Source of the DNA: JAEUNX01 sp034004685
GTDB taxonomy: Bacteria > Pseudomonadota > Gammaproteobacteria > Burkholderiales > Rhodocyclaceae
Reading direction: 5' to 3'
DNA: 34,534 bases
Assembly: GCA_034004685.1 (NCBI GenBank)
Contig: JAVEWG010000038.1
Coordinates: 1 to 34,534, forward strand
The position numbers and the translations under genes are program-made. The notes under the pieces were generated by a model. That model searched no databases and was not told where the DNA came from. It saw only the letters and a list, made by a program, of their open reading frames with translations. Positions 1 to 7,021 of this stretch are shown here, piece after piece; within the stretch, counting starts at the first letter, position 1; every line of letters begins with the position of its first letter.

Positions 1-336
1 CAAGGCGGAGCGGTACACCGTTGCCGACTCCAGCACCTTGGCGGTCATAATCAGCATTTCCGAGGTGGATATGCTGATTTCCTGGTCCTCTGTCGCCGAC
101 CGGCTGAACCGCACCCCGGCCTCGATCGGTTCGAGGGGGCGGGTGAGTTCTTCGCGTGTCCTTCCGGTTTTTCCCTCAATGATTGGCCACCAAGTTTTTG
201 GGACAACCTTCTTTTTTTTTGCCGCTCCCACTGCTTGCGCTGATATCCCTAAAAACGCCGCTAAATCTACATCTTGTTCAACTTTTGCGGCATCCATTAT
301 TCGGTCATAAACGATATCGGCTGGGATATTTTTCAT
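1..336 (-). CDS. CI-type phage repressor, 3' end beyond left edge
   Basis: Reading leftward from ATG at 336-334, 112 codons stay open to the window edge, so the gene is 3'-truncated here. Residues about 5-50 look like the CI-repressor helix-turn-helix: a conserved Asp/Leu helix, then LAAFLGISAQAVGAAKKKK, then a WWPII segment. Later residues (ISTSEMLIMTAKVLESATVY) resemble the helical C-terminal segment of short deltaproteobacterial HTH repressors, as I recall them. I see no LexA-type autoprotease domain in the visible part. It lies divergent to the Cro-like gene at 390, the classic switch geometry. No good ribosome site precedes the ATG. The expected role is to bind operators in the 53-bp gap and hold the early + strand genes off. 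If the molecule is circular, the frame continues into the ORF at 34449-34534. Confidence 0.8.
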   Translation of the reverse strand, partial: MKNIPADIVYDRIMDAAKVEQDVDLAAFLGISAQAVGAAKKKKVVPKTWWPIIEGKTGRTREELTRPLEPIEAGVRFSRSATEDQEISISTSEMLIMTAKVLESATVYRSAL

Positions 337-389
337 GGGGCAGTTGTTTTCCGATTGATTTCCATTTGAATACCGATTAAAAGTCAATC
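337..389. promoter_or_regulatory. Divergent repressor/Cro control region
   Basis: This 53-bp AT-rich gap separates the divergent repressor and Cro genes. It holds an inverted repeat, GATTGA at 353-358 and TCAATC at 384-389, which directly abuts the Cro start codon. TTGATT (355-360) and TTGAAT (366-371) are possible -35 boxes, but I see no convincing -10 at good spacing. An operator role is inferred from position. Confidence 0.5.
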
Positions 390-590
390 ATGAATAAAGC
401 AGAAATAAAACGTCAACTCAAAATAGCTGGCGTAAAACAAAAACAAATTGCCGAAAAATGTGGGGTTACCCCGCAATTCGTCAATCAAGTTGTCTCTGGC
501 AAGAGGACAACCATCTCGGTCGTGGCCGCCATCGCCGACGCCATCGGCCGGCCAGTGGCCGAGGTCTTCCCGGATCAGGAGTCGTTATGA
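390..590 (+). CDS. Cro-like helix-turn-helix regulator
   Basis: 66-residue XRE-family protein. The HTH spans about residues 8-55: the IKRQLKIAGVKQKQIAEKCG region, then VTPQFVNQVVSGKRTT as recognition helix and turn, then an IADAIGRPVAEVF tail. The length suits a one-domain Cro, and it is the first rightward gene, opposite the repressor. The first part is AT-rich (many AAA and AAT codons) and the last third is GC-rich like the neighbours. No clear Shine-Dalgarno site is seen, so the message may be nearly leaderless. It overlaps the next gene by ATGA, implying coupled translation. Expected role: repress the CI promoter and tune early transcription. Confidence 0.85.
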   Translation: MNKAEIKRQLKIAGVKQKQIAEKCGVTPQFVNQVVSGKRTTISVVAAIADAIGRPVAEVFPDQESL

Positions 591-769
591 AAAACTTTGT
601 CGGTGCCAATATCACCTATCGTTTGCCGTTCCAGGTCGCCAAGAAGCAGGGGACGGTTGTTTCTATCCGCGCGCATCAAGGGTCGTCCGTCCTGGTGCTC
701 GACAACGGAGACGAACTGTTGGAACCGCCTAGCTATTGCTGGTGGCAACCGCATCGGCCAACCTGTTGA
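587..769 (+). CDS. Small hypothetical early protein (60 aa)
   Basis: ATG at 587 overlaps the Cro stop codon (ATGA), so the start is set by coupling; longer upstream readings of this frame would lie inside the Cro gene. The 60 residues alternate hydrophobic and polar (NITYRLPF, GTVVSIRAHQ, SVLVLDNGDELLEP), suggesting a small beta-barrel, and end in a Trp/Pro-rich CWWQPHRPTC tail. I do not recognise the family. The last 41 bases overlap the 3' end of the minus-strand gene at 729-950. Confidence 0.6.
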   Translation: MKNFVGANITYRLPFQVAKKQGTVVSIRAHQGSSVLVLDNGDELLEPPSYCWWQPHRPTC

Positions 770-950
770 TTGCCGAGGCGATGTCTGAAAGGGCCGAAGC
801 AATGTCGCGGCCAGTATCGTGCACGGTCATGGTCAAGCCTTCAATCGCCCCCTGCCCTGTGGGGTCGATTGATGCGCCGCCAAAGGTCAAAAGGCGCATC
901 TCGTTGGCGAGGTGATGGATTGCATTGGCAATGGCTGGTTCGTTGGTCAT
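729..950 (-). CDS. Small hypothetical protein, minus strand (73 aa)
   Basis: This is one of very few credible minus-strand genes. ATG at 950-948 is preceded by AAAGAGG at good spacing. The protein is acidic and mostly alpha-helical: an N-terminal helix (NAIHHLANEMRLL), a Gly/Pro-rich link, then a heptad-like helix (IASALSDIASAINRLADAV). It resembles small phage helical proteins of unknown function. Its 3' end converges on and overlaps the preceding + gene. It would be transcribed with the repressor strand, so it could be expressed in lysogens; that is inference. Confidence 0.55.
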   Translation of the reverse strand: MTNEPAIANAIHHLANEMRLLTFGGASIDPTGQGAIEGLTMTVHDTGRDIASALSDIASAINRLADAVATSNS

Positions 951-979
951 GGCTGGCCTCTTTTTTGATGTTTAGACGC

Positions 980-1055
980 AAAAACCCCCGGACCCTGGGC
1001 AGACCTTGGGTGCGATGCTTGGCGGCATCACCAATCTATCAGGGTTCGGGTTTTT
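980..1055. terminator. Long inverted repeat, possible terminator or attenuator
   Basis: The arms are A5-C5-GG-ACCCTG at 980-997 and CAGGGTTCGGGT5 at 1040-1055; they pair with a 2-base bulge. The loop holds a second small hairpin (GATGC/GCATC around 1013-1028). The A-run and T-run at the ends allow termination in either direction. It sits between the minus gene at 729-950 and the ribbon-helix-helix gene. Confidence 0.4.
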
Positions 1056-1068
1056 GACAAGGGGAAAC

Positions 1069-1293
1069 ATGGAGGGCAACGTGGCGGCAAAAAAGGACAT
1101 CAAGATGACGGTGATGATCGATGAGGCCATGCAGGCCGATCTGGGCCGGTTGGCCTTTGCCTGCGATCTAACCCCGTCCGATCTGGTGCGGTCTTGTATC
1201 TCGCTCAGTCTGCCGGTGTTCATGGCCCGACCCTCCCTTATCGCTATTTTACCGACCCTGCCCACCGATCCCAACCGGGAGTTTGCCGGATGA
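1069..1293 (+). CDS. Ribbon-helix-helix-like DNA-binding protein
   Basis: Start chosen at ATG 1069, preceded by AAGGGG at 5-base spacing; GTG 1081 after GGAGGG is an equally good alternative. The DIKMTVMIDEAMQADLGR strand-helix, then LTPSDLVRSCISLSL, fits the Arc/CopG ribbon-helix-helix fold. Such proteins bind DNA as dimers and often autoregulate phage early operons. The C-terminal 25 residues are Pro-rich and probably unstructured. It overlaps the next gene by ATGA. The DNA target is unknown; the inverted repeat just upstream is one candidate. Confidence 0.7.
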   Translation: MEGNVAAKKDIKMTVMIDEAMQADLGRLAFACDLTPSDLVRSCISLSLPVFMARPSLIAILPTLPTDPNREFAG

Positions 1294-1490
1294 TCACCGG
1301 GCAACCCATTCCCGCCCTGCCACAAGTCACCGAGGCCGAGGTGGTTGCGGCCAGGCTGCGCGCCCTGGCGGCCGACCTGCTGCGCCAGGCCGAGGCCTTG
1401 GAGGCCACCGCGCCCAAACGTCCGACCCAACCAAAACGCCAGCGCCGCTCGCTAGTCGAGTTGGCCAAGGAGGAGTCATGCACCAGGTAG
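1290..1490 (+). CDS. Small helical basic-tailed protein (66 aa)
   Basis: ATG 1290 overlaps the previous stop (ATGA). Residues about 15-42 form an Ala/Leu-rich helix with heptad spacing (TEAEVVAARLRALAADLL), followed by a Lys/Arg/Pro-rich segment (KRPTQPKRQRRS) that could bind nucleic acid or DNA-bound proteins. I do not recognise the family. It sits in the tightly packed early operon and overlaps the next gene by 13 bases. Confidence 0.6.
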   Translation: MITGQPIPALPQVTEAEVVAARLRALAADLLRQAEALEATAPKRPTQPKRQRRSLVELAKEESCTR

Positions 1491-1600
1491 CTAACGCCAT
1501 CCGCCGTTTTGAGCGCTCCCCCCTGGCCGGGGTTGCCACCGTGGTCCTCTGGTGCGCCATGCTCATGGGCACCCTGCTCTATATCACCCGGCTGGTGTGA
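1478..1600 (+). CDS. Single-membrane-span peptide (40 aa)
   Basis: ATG 1478 has a strong ribosome site (AAGGAGGAG at 1468-1476). The peptide is a basic N-terminus (MHQVANAIRRFERS) followed by one hydrophobic span at about residues 17-37 (VATVVLWCAMLMGTLLYI). Positive-inside reasoning puts the N-terminus in the cytoplasm. Its place among early genes argues against a holin. Superinfection exclusion or another membrane-altering role is possible but unproven. Confidence 0.6.
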   Translation: MHQVANAIRRFERSPLAGVATVVLWCAMLMGTLLYITRLV

Positions 1601-1602
1601 TC

Positions 1603-1905
1603 ATGCCAGCCCGTCACCCGTTCCCCCCCTCCCAGCGCTGGTGCGGCCCTGCTGCCGGCAACGGGAGTTCCGCGCCCGACCTCCCACCTTTGACCTCCTT
1701 ACGCCACGACAACACCCTGGCGGCGTCACAGCGAGCAAGCGGGGCGGACGCCGCCACCCCTGGTGGCGAGGAGTTGTGGGACATCTGCCGCATGGCCGCG
1801 CAGATGTGGCGGCTTGGCCTGACCCCGGAGGAGATCGGCGTGTTCGTGGCCTGCCGCATTGCCGAGTTGCCGCGCTATCAGGCAGATGAGGCCGGCCATG
1901 ATTGA
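1603..1905 (+). CDS. Hypothetical early protein (100 aa)
   Basis: ATG 1603 lies 3 bases after the previous stop. The N-terminal 55 residues are Pro/Ser/Ala-rich and look unstructured. The C-terminal half has clear helices (EELWDICRMAAQMWRLG, then LTPEEIGVFVACRIAELP) and looks like a genuine small fold. The true start could be further in, but no better ribosome site is seen. It overlaps the next gene by 8 bases. Function unknown. Confidence 0.55.
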   Translation: MPARHPFPPSQRWCGPAAGNGSSAPDLPPLTSLRHDNTLAASQRASGADAATPGGEELWDICRMAAQMWRLGLTPEEIGVFVACRIAELPRYQADEAGHD

Positions 1906-2617
1906 GATCACGGTCAAGGGCGACAAGCAGGTTGCCGCCATGCTGGCGGACGTGCCAAAGCAGGCTGGGAGAGCGGCCGAGCAGGCGCTTGATCGCACCG
2001 CTTATGCTATCCGCAAGGATGAGAAAGACGAGATGCGCAAGGTGTTTGTCTCGCCGGTCCCATATACCATCAACTCGCTCAAGGTTACACCAACTCGAGG
2101 GCACAATATGGTGGCCATTGTCGGGTTTAAGGAACCGGAGCGCATGGCCCAGCATTACCTGATCCCCCAGGTAGAGGGGGGCAAGCGCAAGCTCAAGGGC
2201 TTTGAGCGTGGGGTTGATATGGGCGAGATGGTGCCGGGCCAGAGCGTTAAGCTCGATCGGTACGGCAACGTGCCAGTGCGGACGCTCAAGGCGGCGCTTG
2301 AGGGCATGCGCAAGGATAGCAGGGCCTATGTGGTGATCAAGCACCACAAGACCTTGCCGCCTGGTTTGTATCAGCGATTTAAGACCGGCAAGGGCTTTGG
2401 CAAGGGGTTACGCAAGGCGCCCTTGCAAAGGGGTCAGTCACGCGGTCGGTACACCTCGGCGGTGTTGGCGCGTGGGCTCAAGCCGATCCTGCTGCGAGGC
2501 AAGCAGGGTGATGCTGTGCTCCCTCGACTTGACTTCTATGGGGTTGCGCATGCCACCTTCAAGCGTGTCTTCATGCCTATCTTCTGGACCCACCTTGATC
2601 GCCAGTTGTCACGATGA
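1898..2617 (+). CDS. Minor tail/gpZ-like virion protein in early region
   Basis: 239 residues from ATG 1898, with GAGG about 8 bases upstream. The N-terminus (ITVKGDKQVAAMLADVPKQ) and the following ALDRTAYAIRKDEKDEM helix, a PYTINSLKV strand, an HYLIPQVEGGKRKLKGFER block and a basic C-terminal half recall phage minor-tail protein Z / head-tail morphogenesis families. In those families an N-terminal helix pair precedes a beta-rich basic body. The match is from memory and moderate. What is odd is the location: between early regulators and the replication helicase, far from the tail genes. It overlaps the next ORF by ATGA. Confidence 0.45.
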   Translation: MIEITVKGDKQVAAMLADVPKQAGRAAEQALDRTAYAIRKDEKDEMRKVFVSPVPYTINSLKVTPTRGHNMVAIVGFKEPERMAQHYLIPQVEGGKRKLKGFERGVDMGEMVPGQSVKLDRYGNVPVRTLKAALEGMRKDSRAYVVIKHHKTLPPGLYQRFKTGKGFGKGLRKAPLQRGQSRGRYTSAVLARGLKPILLRGKQGDAVLPRLDFYGVAHATFKRVFMPIFWTHLDRQLSR

Positions 2618-2799
2618 GCACACACACCCCTTGCACCCCTTCCAGGGTTCAATCAGGGCGGAGTTGCCCCCTTCCTGGCTGCGTCGGGTCCTCCCGGCCG
2701 CCTACGCTTTGCGGGCATTTCGCGCCGCGGCGGATGGGTCCATTTGTAAAATGGGCCGCCGGTGAAAAAATGAAACTTTATGGGTGGAAAACGGCGTGA
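2614..2799 (+). CDS. Possible small coupled protein (61 aa)
   Basis: This frame begins with ATG overlapping the previous stop (ATGA) and ends with TGA overlapping a GTG (2796) in the helicase frame. Both junctions look like translational coupling. The protein is Cys/Pro/Arg-rich (CPLPGCVGSSRPPTLCGH) then basic (GPFVKWAAGEKMKLYGWK). Composition is not typical of a folded protein and all three frames are partly open here, so it may be a leader whose translation feeds the helicase start. Confidence 0.35.
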   Translation: MSTHTPCTPSRVQSGRSCPLPGCVGSSRPPTLCGHFAPRRMGPFVKWAAGEKMKLYGWKTA

Positions 2800-4400
2800 G
2801 CGAGTTGGCCAAACAGATCGAGCAGCGGGCCAGGGAATTGATGCCGGAGCCATCCGCCGGTGTAGACCTCCCGGATGATTTTATCCGCCAGTGCCTTGAT
2901 GCCAACGAGCGTGGCGACGGCATCTTGTATGCCACCATCAACCAGGGCCGACACCTCTACAACACTACGCCCAAGGATGGCGAGTGGCTCTCCTGGCAGG
3001 GCCATGTTTGGGCGGTGGATGAGTTTCGGTCGTCGCTCGAAGCGGTAGAGGCCGTGGCTATGGCCTACCAAGGTTATGCCGACCGGATAGCGTCCGAGAT
3101 CGACGACTGGTCACTCAAAAAAACCGATGAAGACTACTGGCGCATCAGCCTGCACAAAAAACTTGAGTCGCGGGTCGATCGTCTCCGTACCGAAAACGGC
3201 GCAAAAAAAGCCCTGGCCTGGGCTCCGGTGGTTGATCTGTCCATGGCCTGCCGCGAGGTGGATCTGGATAACCAGCCCTGGCTGCTCCCATGCCGCAATG
3301 GGGTGATCGATCTCCGCACCGGCGTGCTCCTTCCGGGCCATCCGGCCGACTTGATGACCCGAGCCATTGATATCGACTACGATCAGCACGCGGACAGTAG
3401 CGAGTGGGCGGCCTTTGTCGCCGAGGTCACCGGATCAGATGAGGTCGCCGCCTTCCTGCGCCGCTTTTTTGGCTATGCCGTCACTGGCCACAGCTACGAG
3501 CAAAACATTGCCGTGTTCATCGGCGGTGGCCGCAACGGCAAGGGCGTGCTCTTTTCCTGCCTGGCGGCCGTCCTCGGGCCCTACTACCACGTCATCTCCC
3601 CGGCCATGCTCACCGAGCAAAAGGTGGATCCAAGCCCCAACGCGACCAGCGAGCACAAGTATGCTCTCATGCGCAAGCGCCTGGTCGTCGCCGGCGAAAA
3701 CAAACGCGGCCAGCGCATCGACGCCGGCCAGATCAAGGGCCTGACCGGCGACGACCGCATCGAATGCCGGCCCAACTTCGGCAAGACCATAAACTTCGAC
3801 CCCACCCATACCCTCTGCCTGCACACCAACCACATGCCGGTGGGGATAGGAGCCGAGTTCAGCCTGCTCCAGCGGCTGCTGCGCATCGATTTCCCCTGGG
3901 CCTATGTGGATGATCCAGAGGCCGAGGCCCGTAAAAACCCCAAAATGGCGGGATCATTCCGGCCCAAAGACCGCCACCTCAAAGATCGGCTCATGGCCAA
4001 CAGGCAGGGTATCCTCCGCTGGTTGATAGATGGCTGCCGAGAGTGGCAGCAGGTGGGCCTGGATCCCCCGGTCTCGATCCAGGCCGCGGTTGATCAGATG
4101 CAGCGCGATGCCGACTACATTGGGCTGTTTGTCGAGGATTGCCTCCAGGCGGACAATATTGCCGGCAGCTACAGCTATTTTGCCATCATCTACGCCGCAT
4201 TTTACTGGTGGTGGGACAACAACCGGGGCGATACCAAAAGCTGCCCAAAAAAGCCGACTGTGGCGAGAGAGTTGCGCGAACGCGGTATTGACGTGCGCAA
4301 AGAAGGCGGCAACATCAAGCTCTTCGGGCTCAAACTGCACCAGGATATAAACATCCACGAGATCGAAGCCGTGGCCGAGAGGTTGAACCGTGCCCGTTAA
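2784..4400 (+). CDS. Replicative SF3 helicase (D5/P4-alpha type)
   Basis: Up to 538 residues. The start is GTG 2784, or GTG 2796 which overlaps the preceding ORF's stop; neither has a strong ribosome site. Residues about 60-240 match the D5_N region that precedes phage/poxvirus helicases. Walker A is GGGRNGKGV (247-255, Lys253). The acidic Walker B-like motif is VVAGEN (Glu305) and sensor 1 is LHTNHMP (Asn349). Proteins of this type form hexamers, bind iterons and unwind the origin. The archaeo-eukaryotic primase domain often fused at the N-terminus is absent; a separate primase gene follows the origin instead. Confidence 0.88.
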   Translation: MENGVSELAKQIEQRARELMPEPSAGVDLPDDFIRQCLDANERGDGILYATINQGRHLYNTTPKDGEWLSWQGHVWAVDEFRSSLEAVEAVAMAYQGYADRIASEIDDWSLKKTDEDYWRISLHKKLESRVDRLRTENGAKKALAWAPVVDLSMACREVDLDNQPWLLPCRNGVIDLRTGVLLPGHPADLMTRAIDIDYDQHADSSEWAAFVAEVTGSDEVAAFLRRFFGYAVTGHSYEQNIAVFIGGGRNGKGVLFSCLAAVLGPYYHVISPAMLTEQKVDPSPNATSEHKYALMRKRLVVAGENKRGQRIDAGQIKGLTGDDRIECRPNFGKTINFDPTHTLCLHTNHMPVGIGAEFSLLQRLLRIDFPWAYVDDPEAEARKNPKMAGSFRPKDRHLKDRLMANRQGILRWLIDGCREWQQVGLDPPVSIQAAVDQMQRDADYIGLFVEDCLQADNIAGSYSYFAIIYAAFYWWWDNNRGDTKSCPKKPTVARELRERGIDVRKEGGNIKLFGLKLHQDINIHEIEAVAERLNRAR

Positions 4401-4668
4401 GTCATCCTGCTATCCTGGTTGTCATCCTGGTCCATCCTGCAACGCATCTTTTTGTTGTTTCGAGCAAAACGAGCCTAAGCAGGATAGCAGGATGCTTTTT
4501 GCGCGCGTACGCGTACGCGCCTTTTACCCCAAGCAAAAAAACGGAAAACTCTATGCGCGCACGTCATATATTCATCCTTTCATCCTGATATATACGTAAC
4601 GTACTAATATATATGTATAAAATGAGCAGGATGAAGCAGGATAAACACCAGGATAGCAGGATGAGTTT
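4401..4668. other. Iteron-type replication origin
   Basis: This noncoding gap between helicase and primase carries 11 exact copies of CAGGAT. Inverted copies (ATCCTG) start at 4404, 4412, 4424, 4434 and 4582. Direct copies start at 4480, 4488, 4627, 4637, 4649 and 4657. A near copy lies at 4574. A perfect 18-bp palindrome of alternating GCGC and GTAC steps lies at 4503-4520. An AT-rich stretch at 4588-4623 sits between iteron clusters, as expected of an unwinding element. Layout resembles P4-like and plasmid iteron origins. The stretch probably also holds the primase promoter. Confidence 0.75.
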
Positions 4669-6123
4669 ATGAGTACCCTCGTTTCCCTGGCCGAACAACA
4701 TGGATTGCGCCGATCCGGCCAGCGATGGTCGGGACGGTGCCCCAAGTGCGGAGGATCGGCCGCCACCGACAGGTTTGTGCTGTTTGCCGATGGCGGATTC
4801 AAGTGCTTCTCCTGTGGCTGGGCCGGCGATCGCATCACCTGGCTTCGCGAAATGGAGGGCATGAGTTGCCGCGAGGCCCACGATCACGAGGGCCTGTCCT
4901 GCTCGCCCTCCTGCCCGCAGTATGGTCCCTGTCGCCAGGGCAAGCCCACGGTGGTGCCGCGCCGCCGGTCGCCCCAGCCGCAACGGGCGACCCAACGCAC
5001 CACCACCGTTCCGGTGAGCGCAGAGGCCGAGGCCCCTGCTCCCTGGCGATGTTGGGGCGAAGAGCTGCTCGCCCAGGCTATCACCTGCCTGGCCAAGCGG
5101 CCGGAGGATATCGCCTGGCTGGCCGGTCGCGGGGTCAGCCCCGAGGCCGCGGGAGTGGCCGGCCTGGGCTGGATGCCATCGGACCGCAAGATCCCGCTCG
5201 CCCGCCTGGGCCTGCCCGTGGCCGATGATGGAAAAACCGAGCTGTGGATCCCTGGCGGGCTGCTCATCCCCATCCGCGACCGTAACGGCCGGCTCCTGCG
5301 CCTGCGCGTTCGCCGCACGCCAGAGGCCCAGGCTCGGTTTCTGCCGGAGCGCAAGTATCAGGAGATCAAGGGCGGCGGCCGTGGTCCGCTGGTCATCGGC
5401 ACTGGCCTGGAGCGGCCGCGCGGGGTGGTGGTGGTCGAGGCCGAATTAGACGCCCTGGCCGTGGCCTCGGCCTGCCCCGATGTGGTGGTCATCGGCCTAA
5501 CTACGGTCGCCGCCGGTCTGCCGGACTGGCTGCACCGGATCTGCTCGGCCGCCCCGGTGATCCTGGTCGCGCTCGACGCCGACCAGGACAAAGACGGCAA
5601 GCCCGGACCAGGGCAACGCGCGGCCCAGCGCTGGGCGGCCACCTGGCGGCAAGCGCGGTACTGGCCCATGCCCGCGGGAAAAGATCCGGGGGAGTATGTG
5701 CGCGACCACCAGGGCAATCTGCGCGCCTGGATCAATGAGGGGCTGCCGCCAGCGCTCTCCCTCGCCAAACCGCCGGTTTCTGCCGTTTTATCCCCTCCGG
5801 TCGTCCCGCAGCCGGATGTTGCCCTTTCACCTGCTTGTTCGTTGGTCGGGGGGAAGGGGGAGGCTGTTGTCTATACCTGCACGATCGAGGGGTTCGAGGT
5901 GTGGCTGACCGATGATCAGGCCGAGTGGCAGGCCCTGGCCGCCGAGGGCAAGGTGGTTTTTTCCACCAACGAACTGGCCCGGCTCAAGGTGGCCCTGGTG
6001 GGCCTGGAAGGCGAAGCCCGGCGGCAGGCGGTGCAACGGGTGATCGAGTTGAAGCAAGTGTTTGGCGCGGCCTGGATCCGCCGGGGCGCGGTGGTGCAAC
6101 CCCTTGAGGAGGAAAAAGTGTAA
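4669..6123 (+). CDS. DnaG-like primase with zinc finger and TOPRIM domain
   Basis: 484 residues; start ATG 4669, with AGGATGAG from the last iteron serving as ribosome site. The N-terminal CHC2-like zinc ribbon has Cys24, Cys27, Cys46 and Cys49 (RCPKC, KCFSC). Residues 195-220 are the primase core lead-in (GGLLIPIRDRNGRLLRLRV). The TOPRIM domain has the catalytic Glu in VVVVEAELDALA (Glu257) and the Asp pair in LVALDADQD (303, 305). The C-terminal 100 residues are a linker and a helical tail that may bind helicase. It would synthesise primers at the adjacent iteron origin. It overlaps the next gene by one base (TAATG). Confidence 0.88.
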   Translation: MSTLVSLAEQHGLRRSGQRWSGRCPKCGGSAATDRFVLFADGGFKCFSCGWAGDRITWLREMEGMSCREAHDHEGLSCSPSCPQYGPCRQGKPTVVPRRRSPQPQRATQRTTTVPVSAEAEAPAPWRCWGEELLAQAITCLAKRPEDIAWLAGRGVSPEAAGVAGLGWMPSDRKIPLARLGLPVADDGKTELWIPGGLLIPIRDRNGRLLRLRVRRTPEAQARFLPERKYQEIKGGGRGPLVIGTGLERPRGVVVVEAELDALAVASACPDVVVIGLTTVAAGLPDWLHRICSAAPVILVALDADQDKDGKPGPGQRAAQRWAATWRQARYWPMPAGKDPGEYVRDHQGNLRAWINEGLPPALSLAKPPVSAVLSPPVVPQPDVALSPACSLVGGKGEAVVYTCTIEGFEVWLTDDQAEWQALAAEGKVVFSTNELARLKVALVGLEGEARRQAVQRVIELKQVFGAAWIRRGAVVQPLEEEKV

Positions 6124-6800
6124 TGTCCAGAAAACTGTTGATAGCCCTGTTGATCCTGGCCACCCTTACCGGCTGCCCTGGCCCGGTACTGACCCAATAC
6201 GACCTTGATGGCGAGATTGCCCGAGTCAATAGCCGCACTGCCTGCGTACAGGCCCTAGCCGCAGCCGAGCAGGCCCGCGCCGACGCCATCGCCCGCATGC
6301 CCGAGAGCCAGCAGGCCCTGGCCATGATGGCCGATGCCATGGCCAGGCAGAGCGAGGCCCTGGCCGGGAAAGACCGCTGCGCCAGCGGCATGGGCGCGCA
6401 GGAGGCGCGGGTGCGCATCGCCGAGAGCCAGAACAAGGCGGCCGATGGCATTATCGGCTCGCTCGCCCGCACCACCCTGATTGGCTTGGGCATTGTCGAG
6501 GGCGCGGACGTGGTCAAGACCGCGCTCAAGCAGAGCGGCAACCACACCGCCACCACCATCACCGGCGACGGCAACTCCACCAGCCATGAGCACAACCAGG
6601 TGGTGAGCAACGTGGAAAACAATATCAAGACCGGCGATGAGTCCACTGGCAACGTTGACCTGACCAACCCAAACGTCAGCGGACCGGATAACAGCACCAA
6701 CGAGACCATCCACGAGGCCGCGCCAGCCGCCACCCCGGCGGCCGATGAACCGGAAGCCGAGGCCGAAGCGCCAGCGACCGAAGCCGCCGAGGCCGAATAA
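6123..6800 (+). CDS. Phage-encoded lipoprotein (225 aa)
   Basis: ATG overlaps the primase stop. The signal sequence MSRKLLIALLILATLTGC has a lipobox ending at Cys18 (LTGC); no Asp follows the Cys, so outer-membrane sorting is possible. Residues 25-120 are a long Ala/Glu/Arg-rich helix region. Residues about 120-140 are hydrophobic (IIGSLARTTLIGLGIVEG). Then comes an Asn/Thr/Gly-rich segment and an acidic Glu/Ala/Pro tail. It is in the replication operon, not the lysis cassette, and is too long for Rz1. A lipoprotein expressed early suggests superinfection exclusion or envelope modification, which is inference. Confidence 0.75.
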   Translation: MSRKLLIALLILATLTGCPGPVLTQYDLDGEIARVNSRTACVQALAAAEQARADAIARMPESQQALAMMADAMARQSEALAGKDRCASGMGAQEARVRIAESQNKAADGIIGSLARTTLIGLGIVEGADVVKTALKQSGNHTATTITGDGNSTSHEHNQVVSNVENNIKTGDESTGNVDLTNPNVSGPDNSTNETIHEAAPAATPAADEPEAEAEAPATEAAEAE

Positions 6801-7021
6801 TGGCAGCGGACAACCTGGCCGGGATCGGCGAGCGCGAACGCATCAGCTTGGGTGGCGAAAATTTTTACCTACTGGTGGTGCTCGAAAACGGGGTGCCCTC
6901 GATCACCGCCACGGTCCCGCACGAAAACCGGCCAGACCAGGCCGACCTGCGCCAGGTGGTGGAGATGGTCTGCACCCGCGCCTCAGCTATGATCGCCCGG
7001 CTGATGGAGGCAGCAACATGA
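6800..7021 (+). CDS. Small hypothetical protein (73 aa)
   Basis: Starts in a TAATG overlap with the lipoprotein gene and ends in an ATGA overlap with the next gene, so it is part of a coupled operon. It reads as a small alpha/beta protein: strand pair (FYLLVVLENGVPSITATV) then a helix (LRQVVEMVCTRASAMIARLMEA). I do not recognise it. Confidence that it is translated is good from the coupling; function is unknown. Confidence 0.6.
   Translation: MAADNLAGIGERERISLGGENFYLLVVLENGVPSITATVPHENRPDQADLRQVVEMVCTRASAMIARLMEAAT

Noticed and set aside
4390..4599. 69-aa ORF from within the helicase end across the origin
   Set aside because: It translates the iteron repeats (Cys/Pro/Ser-rich), lacks a ribosome site and overlaps the helicase end.
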